Of a stretch of 64,000 nucleotides of DNA, positions 1 through 12,933 are shown piece after piece; position 1 is the first letter of the stretch; each line of letters starts with the position of its first letter. The translations under genes were made by a program, and so were the position numbers. Location: NCBI GenBank assembly GCA_000328365.1, contig KB297987.1, positions 90,851 through 154,850 of the forward strand. The letters run 5' to 3'. The stretch comes from Capitella teleta. Its lineage: Eukaryota; Annelida; Polychaeta; Capitellidae. The notes under the pieces were generated by a model. That model was not told the DNA's origin and ran no database searches. It was given only the letters and a program-made list of their open reading frames with translations.

Positions 1-1190
1 TCCAAGGACCAGTCAGAACGAGGCCTCATCAACAGACAGTATTGTCTCTTCAACGAAGATGTGCCATTCACATTGAAACATTTGAACAAGGGCTAAAATT
101 TTGATACAGGGATATTCGATCACAAAGGAATTACTTACAGTAACATTTTTTACACCAGTTAAGCACTTAAAGTTTTGACACCCATAGTGACCTGGGTCTG
201 CCGTATGCATGTCTAAACATAATCTCGTCGCGATAATTGGTTAATTTGTTAGGATATAGTGACTGTGAAAGTGACACAACTGAATAGTTGGCTAGCTCAC
301 AAACAGTACCGATACTCATTTCAAAATTCTGCGATGCTGACGACAAAAATATTAATTACAAAAATATTACATTGTAATTACAAACAGCCTGCAGAAGGTT
401 ATGCTACCTTAATTAGTATAATCCCCTTTTAAGAACAACATTCCCCTTCCGCAAATGTTGAATCCTTCGTCTTCCTTACAAAGCTTGGCTTTCAAATTTA
501 TAGTTACATTTTATACCATTTAGTAGATTGGATGTGGGATCAAGATGCCGTGACGTGGGTGAGGCCACTGAGGTCAAACCGACTTAATCTGCTCCTAGAA
601 TTCACAATCATAGTCCTTTCCATGGCTCGGATAAAAGTGATAAATAAAGATGAAAATGATGAACCACTTAATCTTCTGGTTGAATGGCAACGTGTCTGCT
701 GCCATTCTAAAACGCTGAACCACGAGATAAATAGCAAACGGATGTCATAAAAGTGCATCCGGTTGTGATTTCGTACGATTGTTCGAGATCACACAGTGAG
801 ACATTCATTACAGTCTCCTTGACTTTTATAGCGACCTTCTGCTGCAGAGCTTAATGGATGCTTAAGCCGCATGGAAAGGTTTAATTGCAGGTGTTGTTCG
901 GAGGTAAATGGTCCACATTCATCTGATGATTTCTTAAGGGGCAGTTTCCCTTTCAGGTGGCTTATAATGCAATTCGCTTGTGATTGTGACCTACATGCGA
1001 GTTCAGAGAATCGATCAATCTATAAGCCTGCTGACACAACAATTCAGGTTCAGTAGCGGTTGCTACCTGTTGTGAATGGTGGTCCCTGGTGGTGTCGAGT
1101 GTATAGTGACTTGTTTGGATATGACGCATTATATTTGAATGTTGATTCGTTTGTACGTGTGAATAGACGTCATTCGTGTGTATGTGTATA
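1..1190. other. intergenic, no gene recognised
   Basis: AT-rich sequence with only short chance reading frames on both strands. No splice-flanked exon, RNA gene or repeat boundary was recognised. Confidence 0.5.
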
Positions 1191-1834
1191 TACAGAGTGG
1201 GCCAAAAGCAGTCTATCTACTCCACGATAAAAACAAAACTCTAAAATTCGCTAAAATGTAACAATTATTCCAACTGACTATGTTATTATGCGTCCATTTA
1301 TGCAAGAAATCAAGTAAAAAGTGTATTTTGAATGAGGGAGGAACATTTAAATGTGAGCGGTGAGTGATCACAAAGAGAGCAAAATCAGATGAGCCCCTGA
1401 GCGGCATTAAGAAATGTCATCTCTTGTGTGGTACAATACAAAATCTCCGCTTTGTTTTGATTTTAGGAGATAAACCTTAGTTCTGTTGTCACAACAATAG
1501 TACTCTCAAACAAAACAATAGTACGCGAGCGTTGCTTCAATTATGCGTTCAATGAAGCTTATATCCATGGTCCGGGGCCCTCTTTGCAATCAAAAATGGA
1601 ATATAGATCGTGGAATGATGAGTGCACTCTATTAATTGTGATAAATCGGCATGAATGTTGATGAAATTGAAATAGAAAGGATAAGAATAGACTAATCATA
1701 CCTTATATCTACTTATGTTATCTTTGTGTGGTTTTTACACTGCGATTTTGTAATTCTCAGAAATGAGTAGCAACATAGGAAAGCATTGAGATGTTTAACA
1801 TGGAGTAGATAGACTACTTTTGACACAATCTGTA
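1191..1834. mobile_element. non-autonomous DNA transposon (MITE), TA-flanked
   Basis: The first and last 34 bases form terminal inverted repeats that agree at 30 of 34 positions. The outer part reads TACAGA and the inner part ends AGTCTATCTACTCCA. The element is flanked by TA, as expected for Tc1/mariner-superfamily insertion. The interior has no transposase frame. Its middle and 3' part recur, diverged, at 28975-29431, so this is a family rather than a chance inverted repeat. Superfamily assignment is an inference from the TA flanks. Confidence 0.75.
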
Positions 1835-3880
1835 TATTGTTAATATTTAGTATTTACAGATGTATTCTCAATAATGACGTCATTTCTCTTTCGTTAATAC
1901 CTGTTGAAATCCAACAAGCCAATCGGAGCCAACGGTTGTTTGCACAATCACCATTTCAGATTCTGGGTGTTGATAATTACCGTGCAAGTTATATTTTTTT
2001 ACATATTTCATTTCTTTAGAAAATTCGTATAATACATTCGTATGTATTTCGCCTGTGGTTGTTCTTATTTGATGTGTTTTATTCATATACACACCGAGAA
2101 TATAGTAATATTCAGCAAATAATAAATATCATGATGAAACATGCTATTCTGCAAGTCCAATAGAGATTATAGTAGGACGCAGTGTCATTTGGAAGCTTCA
2201 AATTGTATTGCTTCTACGAGATCGTTAATTAATTGCGCTAGTTAAGTAATGTAAGTTTGTAATGTACATCGAGTATGTACACCAACTGATTCATATAAAC
2301 AATAATTCAACGCATGTAACTGTATGGTCGGGCTGTGATTAATTCCGTCGCATCGACGCAAGTGACAGGTTTATCAAACCATTCCGCTGAGCTGTGCCTA
2401 CTTTTACCCAGAACACGGGGCAATCAGCAGTGGAGCCCATCTCTCATATTCTCTTGCGCGGGTGTGTCATGGTGGATAGATGAGAATGTGGACAGGTGAT
2501 TACATTTGAAGTGTACGTGCATGCTCATTAACAAAATTATTAAATTGTGGATTTGGTATCTAGGGCACTCTTGTGAAAAGTAATTCAAGGAAATTGACAG
2601 AATGCAATCTGAGCGAACAAAAGAAACATATACGTTGTGGGACTGAATGATGAAATCATAAGTGTTTATTACACACCTAATATTATAAGCAAAGCAAATA
2701 AGAATTACCCAAGCGACGAAATTTTGCTCGTTCTTCAAGTTAAATCATTGAAATTTGCGAAAACTCATTCAACGCCTAGTCTCAAGTATGTAACACTTTA
2801 ACTAATTTCATAAAATTCTTTTTTTCGGTTTTCAAATCATCATACGTGTACTGACGTAGCATCAGCAATAAACATAATATTATTATTATAATAATATAAT
2901 AAATTAATACTGTACGTGCACAACAAACTATTAAATTAGAAACTCGGATAGTTGTTTATCTTGCCCCAAGATTGCTCAATTCTGCCCTGGTACGTTATGC
3001 AATTTTTTTCATTAATCCCATCTATGATTGATTTCCTGTCTTTAGTTTTCATTTCCCGTGTTTCTGTTTGATCATTCAACAGTTACGTGTATCTGCCTTT
3101 AAGGTGATTGATAACAAGCACGATTGGGAATGACGGTGTGTATTAATAATTTAACAAAGATATAATTGCTAGCTCTTAAAAAGGGAATTTTTGTTTATTG
3201 TTTTTGTTTTGTTTTATATATTATGCCAGAATTGTGTATTCAGGACTGAATACCAACACAGAGAGATAGATAGGCATAAACACGTTCTTTTTGTTTACCG
3301 CACCATGCATGTAAAAATCCCATCAGTGGCTTCTATAAAACCCCCTCCCCTACCTTCCCAGAAGGTCAAGGATTCCCCGGATTTTACACAAAGAACGGTG
3401 ATTGCTCCCAGCAAAAGAAAAAAAAAGTTCTGTCACTGAAAATTTGTGTGTTTCTTTTGCATGGCAAAAACACCAAGAAGTTTCTTACAGGAGAGGCGGG
3501 CATTGTCAAGGCAGACATCTGCTGATATATATATTTGTACCTGGATTTTTGATACTTCAAGCCCTCGGGATTTTATTATGGGTCTGCGAACAGAAAATAG
3601 ATCATAATATCAATGTCGTGTAGACAAACAGTTTAATATGAAGGCCCCAATGATAAACGACACTACCTAATCTGCATACACATGTACACTGATATGAACT
3701 CTTTATCTGCAATATTAAATAGATAAATAATAAATATTTCCTTTTGTAGAGCACAATACTCACAAACGTGCTCAAAGCGCTGCCCATCAATCATGAATAT
3801 TCATATAATATTAGTATCATATTATATGTAAGGTCCCCATTAAATGTCGACCTAGGAGAAGACACTTTCGTGTATGATGT
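1835..3880. other. intergenic, no gene recognised
   Basis: AT-rich with short microsatellite-like stretches (for example ATT repeats near 2880-2905). No supported exon or element boundary was seen. Confidence 0.45.
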
Positions 3881-3955
3881 AACCCAAGGGAGTCGAACGC
3901 ATTAACCTTTAATTAGATTGTAATTCCAACGCTCTACCACTAAGCCAAACAGATA
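3881..3955 (-). repeat. tRNA-derived sequence (SINE or tRNA relic)
   Basis: On the minus strand there is an A-box-like TGGCTTAGTGGTAGAGCG, then a possible anticodon stem-loop, then a B-box-like GCGTTCGACTCCC. The T-stem does not pair well and there is no clean acceptor stem. It is therefore better read as a tRNA-derived SINE head or dead tRNA copy than as a working tRNA gene. Confidence 0.5.
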
Positions 3956-4910
3956 AATGTTAAGGGATCTCCAGTGTGTAGTACAAAATGGCGTTTAACA
4001 ACTGAGCCATTTAGTTGCAAGTCATAATTATTATCAATCAGTGACATACTGTTGTGCTGAGCAACAAACAAAACGCAACGCAACAAAAATACCCGTAACT
4101 TGATCAATCGTGGAAAAATATATTACTGAAATTTTAAGAGTAGTTAAACGGGATCCAGAGGTGGATTTGGCAGATTCAAAATCGACAATTTCAGTCTTGT
4201 ATAGAGAGTAACAGAAAAACCGATTTTCATCCAAAATGACCCAAACAATAGACATGTCGATTTCATTTGTGAATGAGTAATCTGTATCCATGCCTTTACA
4301 ACCTTGATTTTTGCCATGCCACGTCGAACACGGGCACCGCAATGAAAGGCAAATGTGATGCTGGGCATGAATCCGGATGCTTTTGTCCTGGCGTCAATTG
4401 GTCACTCAAACTCCGACAGTCCCGTTTCACGTAATCGCGAACCCCCCCCCACCCCCCCCCCCCCAAAAAAAAAAACAAAAAACAAAAAAAAACCCAGCAT
4501 GTCGTTGAGGTGTGGACGCCAAAATAATGAGAATCCTGATGGCGGTCCATTAATTCCCTCACGCAGCATTTCAATTGCTTTCCATCGCTGTGTCTCTGTT
4601 AGACGTGAAGGAATTCATTGATCGAATCAGAAATTGATCGGGCATCCAGATGTCACGCTTCAAAGAAAATCTAAAGAGTCGTTTAGGAATGTGTACCTAA
4701 TGGAGGAGCAACTTCACGTCGTCAACATCATCGACGCTAGTTCCACAGGATGTAACCAACGAATGAGACGATAGCCGGGTTTAGCAATACAACGACGCTA
4801 AAAGTCTCTTATCAGGTCATCGCGGTGAACTGTTCCACCGATGGTCATCATAATTATGTGGTAGCTTTTCAAACAAGAATCCACCACTCCCACGATTAGT
4901 CGCAACCTGA
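3956..4910. other. intergenic with a C-run/A-run tract
   Basis: No gene recognised. At about 4441-4495 there is a long C-rich run followed by an A-rich run, a low-complexity tract that gives spurious proline/lysine frames. Confidence 0.5.
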
Positions 4911-4912
4911 TA

Positions 4913-7490
4913 TAGCCATCTTATGTAATTATAAGTTTAAATAAGGTTGCACCAAGGTCAAGGTCATTGTGGTAATTAAAGCATTTAATTGCATAAATTG
5001 ATGATTAGTTCGAATTTTGTTAATTTTATAACTTTTCTGAGTTGCATACTACGTGTGCTGTCGAGTCTTAGAAGGAAATGTTATAATTCAGAATATTTGT
5101 GTGTTTTCGGTCGGAATACATATTAGGCAACACTTGGCCAATTTCATTGCTTCAATATTCCGTTGAACAAAGTTTGGAACTGAATATTTTGAATTTGCTT
5201 ATGTCTGTCAATTAGTAAGTTGCACATATTAATGAGGCAAGTCATTACGGATTAACACTGAAAGTTTGAAGGTCAAAGGTTAAAGGTCAAGGTCGCAGTT
5301 ATTTTTCTAAGTTGAAATTTTTGTCGACAATAACTCATTGACTAGTTATGCTAGCAACTCGTAACTGGCATCAAATGATTCAGTGCATTAATATGTAAAA
5401 CAAAGCTCGGAAGTATTATGGCTCCTAGAAAAACCGTTCTTGCGTAATCTTGCATAATAGCAATTATGACTTTTTCAACTGCAAATATCTCGGTTGTTAG
5501 CGGGTTGTGGCATTGAAAATTGCAGAGTATATTGCTAGTATAGCCATCTTATGAAATTATAAGTTTAAATGAGGTTGCACCAAGGTCAAGGTCATTGTGG
5601 TAATTAAAGCATTTAATTGCATAAATTGATGATTATTTCGAATTTTGTAAATTTTGTAACTTTTTTGAGTTGCATACATGGTGTGTTGTCGAGTCTTAGA
5701 AGGAAATGTGATAATTCAGAATATTTGTGTGTTTTCGGTCGGAACACATATATTAGGCAACCACTTAGCCAATTTCATCGCTTCGGTATTCCGTTGAACA
5801 AAGTTTGAAACTGAATATTTTGAATTCGCTCATGTCTGTCAATTAGTAAGTTGCACTTATTAATGAAGCAAGTTATTTCGGAATAACACTGAAAGTTTGA
5901 AGGTCAAAGGTTAAAGGTCAAGGTCGCAGTGATTTTTCAAAGTTGAAAACTCTGATCGCCAATAACTCATTGACTAGTAATGCTAGCAACTCGTAACTGG
6001 CATCAAATGATTCAGTGCATCAATATGTAAAACAAAGCTCGGAAGTATTATGGCTCCTAGAAAAACCGTTCTTGCGTAATCTTGCATAATAGCAATTATG
6101 ACTTTTTCAAATGCAAATATCTCGGTTGTTAAGCGGGTTGTGGCATTGAAAATTGCAGAGTATATTGCTAGTATAGCCATCTTATGAAATTATAAGTTTA
6201 AATGAGGTTGCACCAAGGTCAAGGTCATTGTGGTAATTAAAGCATTTAATTGCATAAATTGATGATTATTTCGAATTTTGTAAATTTTGTAACTTTTTTT
6301 GAGTTGCATACATGGTGTGTTGTCGAGTCTTAGAAGGAAATGTGATAATTCAGAATATTTGTGTGTTTTCGGTCGGAACACATATTAGGCAACACTTAGC
6401 CAATTTCATCGCTTCGGTATTCCGTTGAACAAAGTTTGAAACTGAATATTTTGAATTCGCTCATGTCTGTCAATTAGTAAGTTGCACTTATTAATGAAGC
6501 AAGTTATTTCGGATTAACACTGAAAGTTTGAAGGTCAAAGGTTAAAGGTCAAGGTTGCAGTGATTTTTCAAAGTTGAAAACTCGATTGCCAATAACTCAT
6601 TGACTAGTAATGCTAACGCCTTTTAACTGGCATCAAATGATTCAGTGCATCAATATGTAAAACAAAGCTCGGAAGTATTATGGCTCCTAGAAAAACCGTT
6701 CTTGCGTAATCTTGCATAATAGCAATTATGACTTTTTTTCAAATGCCGATCTCTATGGTTATGTAAGTTGTGGGCTTGAAATTCGCAGAGTATATGCCAC
6801 GCATCCACCTCTTACGAAATCCTGATTTTAAATGAAGTTGCTTGAAGTTCAAGATCATTGTGGTCATTAAAGCATTTAATTGCAAAATTGATTATTATTT
6901 TGGATTTGTTTGATCATTAAACTTTTATTGCCATCATATTTGGCCAATTATGACATTCTTTAATTGACTGTCTGGTGGTATACTACAATGATAATTGGCT
7001 TAGCTTATTATGGGTAAATCATAGATTTTACCTATATATCGATAGCCTCCGTTTGTCTGTCTGTTTGTCTGCACTTTACTTTCTTCACCAGATCTCTAGT
7101 GTTTGTACACTTAGAGCTCTGAAACTTCGTCATAATGTGCATTGAATCTAGACGCAGGTCTGAAAGAAGTTTTATATCAATTAAATAAAGGTCAAGGTCA
7201 CACGAGCCAATTAAGTGAAAATCTACTCATGCTCATAACTACGTGAATACAGCTCGGTTTTCAATAAAGTTTTCACCATTCATTAATATTAATTGCATAT
7301 TAAAAACGTGCACAAATTTTGTATTTGAACCCAGGGAGTAAGATCATTAATTACAAATCACTCATAAATTTGCACTTAATTACACTTTTGTGAATTTTTC
7401 TTTTGCCAAATGTCAGAGACATCATGTTATACTGCCTCACCAAATTTTTCGGAGAGGTCACGTCAAGGTCAAGGTCACAGTCGCCTGTTG
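4913..7490. repeat. tandem satellite, ~630-bp unit, with nuclear-receptor half-sites
   Basis: Three well-conserved head-to-tail copies begin at 4913, 5541 and 6174 (spacings 628 and 633), each opening with TAGCCATCTTATG. A decayed fourth copy starts near 6800, and weaker traces reach about 7490. Each unit carries a block of AGGTCA-like hexamers (5269-5298, 5900-5929, 6531-6560) and a CAAGGTCAAGGTCA block near its start (about 4953, 5579 and 6212). Further AAGGTCA motifs lie near 7189 and 7456-7484. No protein frame is conserved between units. The tandem structure is seen directly; any regulatory meaning of the half-sites is inference. Confidence 0.9.
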
Positions 7491-7810
7491 AATGTTGCTT
7501 CTTGGTGGGACTGTAGCTTTGTAGGTAGTTGTCATAAATCTAGGAAAATCAGGATTAACAAAGCCCAGATACCATGCTTCATAGGGCCACAAGTCCTGTT
7601 GTTTAATTAGGAATTTTGATTTTCAACTAATCACAGCTCGTTAACTATAAACATTTACGAGTAAAAACTGTTCGCCATTAGATGCGTACTAATGTGATCC
7701 ACAACTTTGACGCCCACAAGTTTTTGTCTATCACCAGTAGTTAAGGAGTTATATGACAATAATTAGTTCTGTTAATTGCTATAAAAACCTTGAACAGCAA
7801 CTGCTAACAG

Positions 7811-7885
7811 CATGTATCTCCATGGCAGGGTGGTAGAGCCATGAACTACCAAGCGGGGCATCCAGGTTCGAATCTCACTCAAGAT
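7811..7885 (+). repeat. tRNA-derived sequence (SINE or tRNA relic)
   Basis: An A-box-like TGGCAGGGTGGTAGAGCC is followed about 30 bases later by a B-box GGTTCGAATCTC. The flanks do not form an acceptor stem, so this is probably a SINE head or tRNA pseudogene. Confidence 0.5.
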
Positions 7886-8084
7886 TTATTTTTCTTCGTT
7901 TTATTTCAATTATTAAGCTAACAATTTGCATTTAAAAGTCATCATCTTCACAATCACCATTAAATTACAATTTAAATCACCATTATATTACAAAGCCATC
8001 ACTGACATCTACACATACACATACACCTTCACTTACCCTTACACTCACACTCACTTTCTCTAACACACTCCTTCTCACATATTT

Positions 8085-8505
8085 TGTACTTGTACTTGTA
8101 CTTGTACTTGTACTTGTACTTGTACTTGTACTTGTACTTGTACTTGTACTTGTACTTGTACTTGTACTTGTACTTGTACTTGTACTTGTACTTGTACTTG
8201 TACTTGTACTTGTACTTGTACTTGTACTTGTACTTGTACTGTTACCCTTACCCTTACCATTACCGTCACCTGTACTCGTACCCGTACTTGCACTCGTACC
8301 CATACATGTACCCATAACCAAATCCGTACGCCAACCCGTACCCGTACTTGCACCCGAACCCGTACTTGCACCCGTACCCATACCCGTACCTTTACTCTTA
8401 CCTGTACCCGTACCCAAACCGGTGCTAGTAGTTGTACCCGTACCCCAACCCATACTCGTACTTGTATCCGTACTTGTACCCGTACCCATACTTGTACTTG
8501 TACAA
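8085..8505. repeat. GTACTT hexamer array grading into degenerate GTACCC-type repeats
   Basis: About 26 uninterrupted GTACTT copies occupy 8085-8240. From 8241 to about 8505 the same hexamer register continues in degenerate form (GTACCC, GTACTC, GTATCC and similar). Frames across it give artificial Val-Gln, Ser-Thr or Tyr-Leu repeats; none is a gene. Confidence 0.95.
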
Positions 8506-9830
8506 ACGTGCTCATGGACTCCAATCACACATTCGGTTCATAAATGACACCATCAACTTGACTACCATGTAATTTTTTGGTCCTTTTATATTTTGATATG
8601 ACCATATGTTTTATCACATACTTCGGTGGTTTAGTGGCAAAATGGTCTATCAGAGAGCATGTGGTTCACGTTTCCAATCCATGTCTGATCATTTTATTAA
8701 GGTAACATTTTTTTCAAACATTTTTAATGTAATCGTTGTACAACAATCATCACGAATTTAAACTTATATCAAACTCTATTTTCTCACTTTGATACGTGTT
8801 TTTCAGTACCATCAATCATCTCCAATAAGTAAATATTATAGCTTCTCATACCGATTTACCCATTTCTAACAAATGCCATTCTGTGGGGAACAATTTTCAA
8901 AAAACAAATGTGCTCATGGATTTCAATCCCCAACTTGGTTCAAGAGTTATGCTCATTAAAGACATCTCCTCTCGATCCAGCATGCAACTTTTCAAACTTT
9001 ATATATTTTGATACTGACCTGTGAATCCACACATTCCTCTGTGGTTTAGTGGCAAGGAGGTGGAGTCAAGATTATGGGGTTCACAGTTCAAATCCCATGT
9101 CTGACAAGTTTGAATCCCTTGTCCGACAAATTTAAACATTACTTTCAATTTTTAAATTTTTAAATGCAACTTGACTTAACAATGATCACGATTGTAAACC
9201 AAGGATACATTAACTTTTTTCTCTCACTTTAGTTTTCTATTTGTCTTCTAGTACTACTATCAATGGTGTCCAACCAGTACATTTAATCATCTCCTATCGA
9301 TTTACCCATGATCGGAGTTTCTTTGATGTCTTGATTTTTTATCGCCAGGTGAAAAAGCCTGTCTGCATTTCGCTTGTGTAACTGTATCTTAAAGGTCACA
9401 GCTTGTAACCATGTGTCTCATACTTTTCACATCCAAGCATTGGTATGAAAGCTAGGTCTAAATGAAGTGGTCATAGTGATACTGTTCAGACACCAAAAAA
9501 TTATGCCCAGTTAATGAGCATTTAATCACCTCATTCAGCAACTAATATTCCGACGCATTTCTAACAAATGCCATTTTGTGGGGAACAAATTTTCAATAAA
9601 GAAATGTGCTCATGGATTTAAATCACCTCTTAATTGGTTCTTTAGTTATGCTTGTTAAAGACATCTCCTCTCGATCCAGCATGCAAATTTTAAAATGTTA
9701 TATATTTTGATACTGCCATTAGCATTATCATATGACTCTGCAGTGGTGTGGCAAAGTGGTCAACTCATGACTAAGGTTCACGGTTCAAATCCTGTTTCTG
9801 ATAAATTACATTCATTTTTTATATATTTTT
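8505..9830 (+). repeat. three repeated modules containing tRNA-like promoter boxes
   Basis: Three related modules share a stretch beginning near GTGCTCATGGA (about 8509, 8911 and 9605) and a tRNA-like segment (8621-8690, 9036-9106, 9737-9804). The second and third also share an ATCTCCTCTCGATCCAGCAT stretch. The tRNA-like segments have an A-box-like TGGTTTAGTGGCAA (TGGTGTGGCAAAGTGG in the third) and a B-box-like GTTCAAATCC. The third module is spaced further away, with about 200 bases of extra sequence around 9330-9540. This looks like a locally amplified SINE-like repeat; the Pol III origin is inferred from the box motifs. Confidence 0.7.
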
Positions 9831-12800
9831 TAAATACAACCTTGGTACAAGGATCACGATTTTGAACTTTGGATACATTAACTTTTTTCTCTCGATTTAC
9901 TTGTATTTGTCTTCCAGTACTACTATCAATCATGTCCAGTCAGGACATTCTCGCATCTCATATCGATTTACCCATGGTCGGAGTTCCTTCGATGTCTTGT
10001 TTCAATATAAGTCCACGGCACATAGCAAGTCTACTGAGCTGAGCCCAGCTGATCTCTGATAAAGCCATAAATATGTCAACTTCTGTCAACATGTAGATTG
10101 AGTTTGACCATGTGCGTATTGAATTGTTCTGCACAGCCCGTATGCTGTAGTATTAACAATCCTTGTAATTGTTGGATTGCATTGGTTTTCATCATACGTT
10201 AAATGATAATGTGAAGTCCTGTCAGGTGGAAATGCATATCTATATAGCTCATTGGTTGCGCAATTCTGTTGTAAATCATAAATTGAAGTATTTACTATAG
10301 TTTGGCATCATGAACTAATATTACTGCAAATACGTTAATGTTTCCTTGATCAATGTTCATCATTAGCTTAATTATTTAAAATTTTCCTTGGTCACATCTC
10401 TGATTGGTTCTTGTTATTATTATTATTATTATTACTAACAATTCCATTCCCCATATTTATTGATGTGTGCAGCATTGTACGCCTCTTATTGCTAAATCGA
10501 GTCGCTGCGTCCCTTGTAATCCGTTGATCCTGGGCATGCGTTGCGGCCTTGAGGGCTACCAGGAGGCGTCCTCGTTCTCGTTCAGGATCTGCCAACACAT
10601 AGGCCTCACAGACTGGCGACCGCTGCTTCTGCCTTGAGGATGTCCAATTGGAATAACACATAATCTGCCATTGTCCCCTAACCCTTACCCTAAGAAGGAA
10701 ATTACCCAGCTTCGATTTCTCTTTCCCTACCCCTTTCAACATACAGCCTTCGATTGCATCATTCGCATGCAACGCAGCTAGTTGAAGCGTGTGCTATAAT
10801 TGTTGCATGTTTAGGATAAATTTCTTGTGTTGTGAATAATTCTTCTTGTTGGAGTTTTTGTTTATCCATACCCATCTATCAAACCAGTAATATCAACGTC
10901 TGAATTGCCTCCCCAGTTAGCCATGCGTGACGCTTCAGGTGCCCATGCAGGACCCAGTGTTTCACGAGAGAGAGAAGGATGTAGTGTGGTTCGAGTGATC
11001 TCGCGACCCGGTGTCCCATCGCCTTGACCCATCTGCTGACCCGAACTGAGGTCACGACTCCCTGGCTGGGGGTTAAGTTGTAAATTAAACCTTATCGAGA
11101 ACACTCTGCTGCATGAACTGTAGTCTGCAGGAGCCATATTTCAAAGCCAAAGCACGAGCCCGTTTGGTACATACTAATTATCATATTGACAATAATAACT
11201 TCAAGGTGGGCACCAACACCCGGCTCATGCATGGAAAAGTCAGAATGAGGCTGAAAGAGATGGACATCGTGATAATTGTAAACAGTATTTCCTTGGTGGA
11301 ACGGCAGGAGTCACGTATATAGACTAGACTAACCTGATACTGGTATAACTATACTCCCAGGTATTCCGTTTGAATCTGGTTTTATACATTAGCGGATTAC
11401 ACTCGATATTGCACGCAGCCTCAAACTAAGATTAAACCTGCAGCGACATTGTGCATTGCACGGCTTCCCACCGTTTTTACGAAGGTCTGATCGAGGTACG
11501 GCCCTCTGCCCACAGTTCCGTGTTCACGATGTGACATGCAAGTTCGCTTGACGTAAAGTATATCATGTAAGTACGTGTGAGATTCAGTGCGAATTGCTGT
11601 AGTAAGACACGAAATTTGGTTGCTTAGAAGGAAGGTGCATAAGTGAATTTGGATCCTACTCAATATATTCAAAACTTAACCCGGCCATTTTTTTTTTTTC
11701 AAAGTTTGAAACCCGGCCTTGTGCCTAGATGCATTGGGTGCCGCAACGTTGTCGGTTGATATGCTCATTGACGTAATATATTCCGCAAGCAGAACATCTA
11801 CCTGACTAAGACCTTAACAGAAACCACATGCACACATACATGTATACTGTACGGCAAAGCTGACTCAACAAATTAAGCATTTAACAAGAAGAACGAAACA
11901 AGGTTAAGGGTTTAATGAGCCAACGAGGCAATATATAGGACTGATTCCGCATGATGATATTTAAGCACCACAGAAGGCCTACCATCCACGTGAGTCATTG
12001 ATATCACTGCTCGATCGACATGGAAAGGGCTGCCTACGAATTGATCTCGGGCTCAATGGAGTTAGACTGTGGAGAGGAGGATCACGAGTAATGTTCTGGG
12101 TACAGAACAGCGTTTTGCATTACTTTGTTATCAGTTGTAATCGGGCTCCATTTGCATGATTATTCATGATCTGCTGCAAACCCATTGCTATCTGCGATGT
12201 CCTTTCATTCGTAATGAGAATAGATGTCAGAGTGGGCAGGCAAATTGCTGTTTAAATTTAATTAGTTTCGGGTATAAACTGACGCGTGTCATGAATATAC
12301 AGATTATACACCTCCACAAAGAATGTCCACCTGCCTTGGAACCTGCTGCATGACAAAGAGAATCCAGGCCATCAATTAACTTTTCATGGCGTGTCTCTTT
12401 GCGTTTCTATGACAACTTGAATAATCACCCACTGATGAAATATTGAAGAAACATTGAGATAACTTCGGTGGTTGAGAAATAAACCATGGGAATGTTGCAA
12501 GCAGATCCACAGTTCAAATTGAGCTCTCATCATTTATCGACCTCTGCTTACAATTTGGTTTCCAAGCTGTTGTGGATGGATAATCAAGTGTGTGTGTGTA
12601 GTGTGATATTTTATTATGTCCAAACAACTTATGTCCAAAATTTATGAAGCAGATGAACGGATGATGGAACATTATGATCTCAATCATCGATGGTGGTACT
12701 TTGGTATGAACCCACACCCAAAGTCCCACACCAACGTACTTCGCATTTAATCGATCTATATATAATTCTAGATACATATATGTATCGGTTGGCCTACCTC

Positions 12801-12910
12801 TATTTGGTAGTGGAAATCATTGAGAGCGTTTCTAAAGCAACGCAACGTTATGATTAGTGGAATCTCTGGTGTACTATTGCAACAACTCTCATCCCATTTA
12901 TTCGTCTACG
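9831..12910. other. intergenic, no gene recognised
   Basis: There is a short ATT microsatellite at about 10413-10437 and a T-run near 11688. The 10450-11140 stretch is GC-richer and has moderately long minus-strand frames. Neither shows a domain I recognise or splice context, so I leave it uncalled. Confidence 0.4.
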
Positions 12911-12916
12911 AAAGTA

Positions 12917-12933
12917 GTTCGAAAAGTTCTCGG
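12917..12933 (+). repeat. mariner-like terminus (GTTCGAAAAGTTCTCGG)
   Basis: This 17-base motif recurs exactly at 52695-52711. It resembles mariner-type element ends. No partner end or transposase was found nearby, so it probably marks an element remnant. Confidence 0.35.

Noticed and set aside
4913-6800. CRISPR array
   Set aside because: Repeat units are about 630 bp with no short repeat/unique spacer alternation, and the DNA is eukaryotic.
7983-8528. Minus-strand 181-codon Ser-Thr-rich and 149-codon Val-Gln-rich frames, and plus-strand Tyr-Leu frame
   Set aside because: They are translations of the GTACTT/GTACCC hexamer array; every frame is open because the unit length is a multiple of three.
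7811-9804. Functional tRNA genes
   Set aside because: A- and B-box-like motifs are present but acceptor and T-stems do not pair, and three of the copies are embedded in larger repeats.
10392-11137. 126- and 91-codon minus-strand frames in a GC-richer patch
   Set aside because: The first ends in a poly-Asn run from an ATT microsatellite; neither resembles a known family or has splice support.
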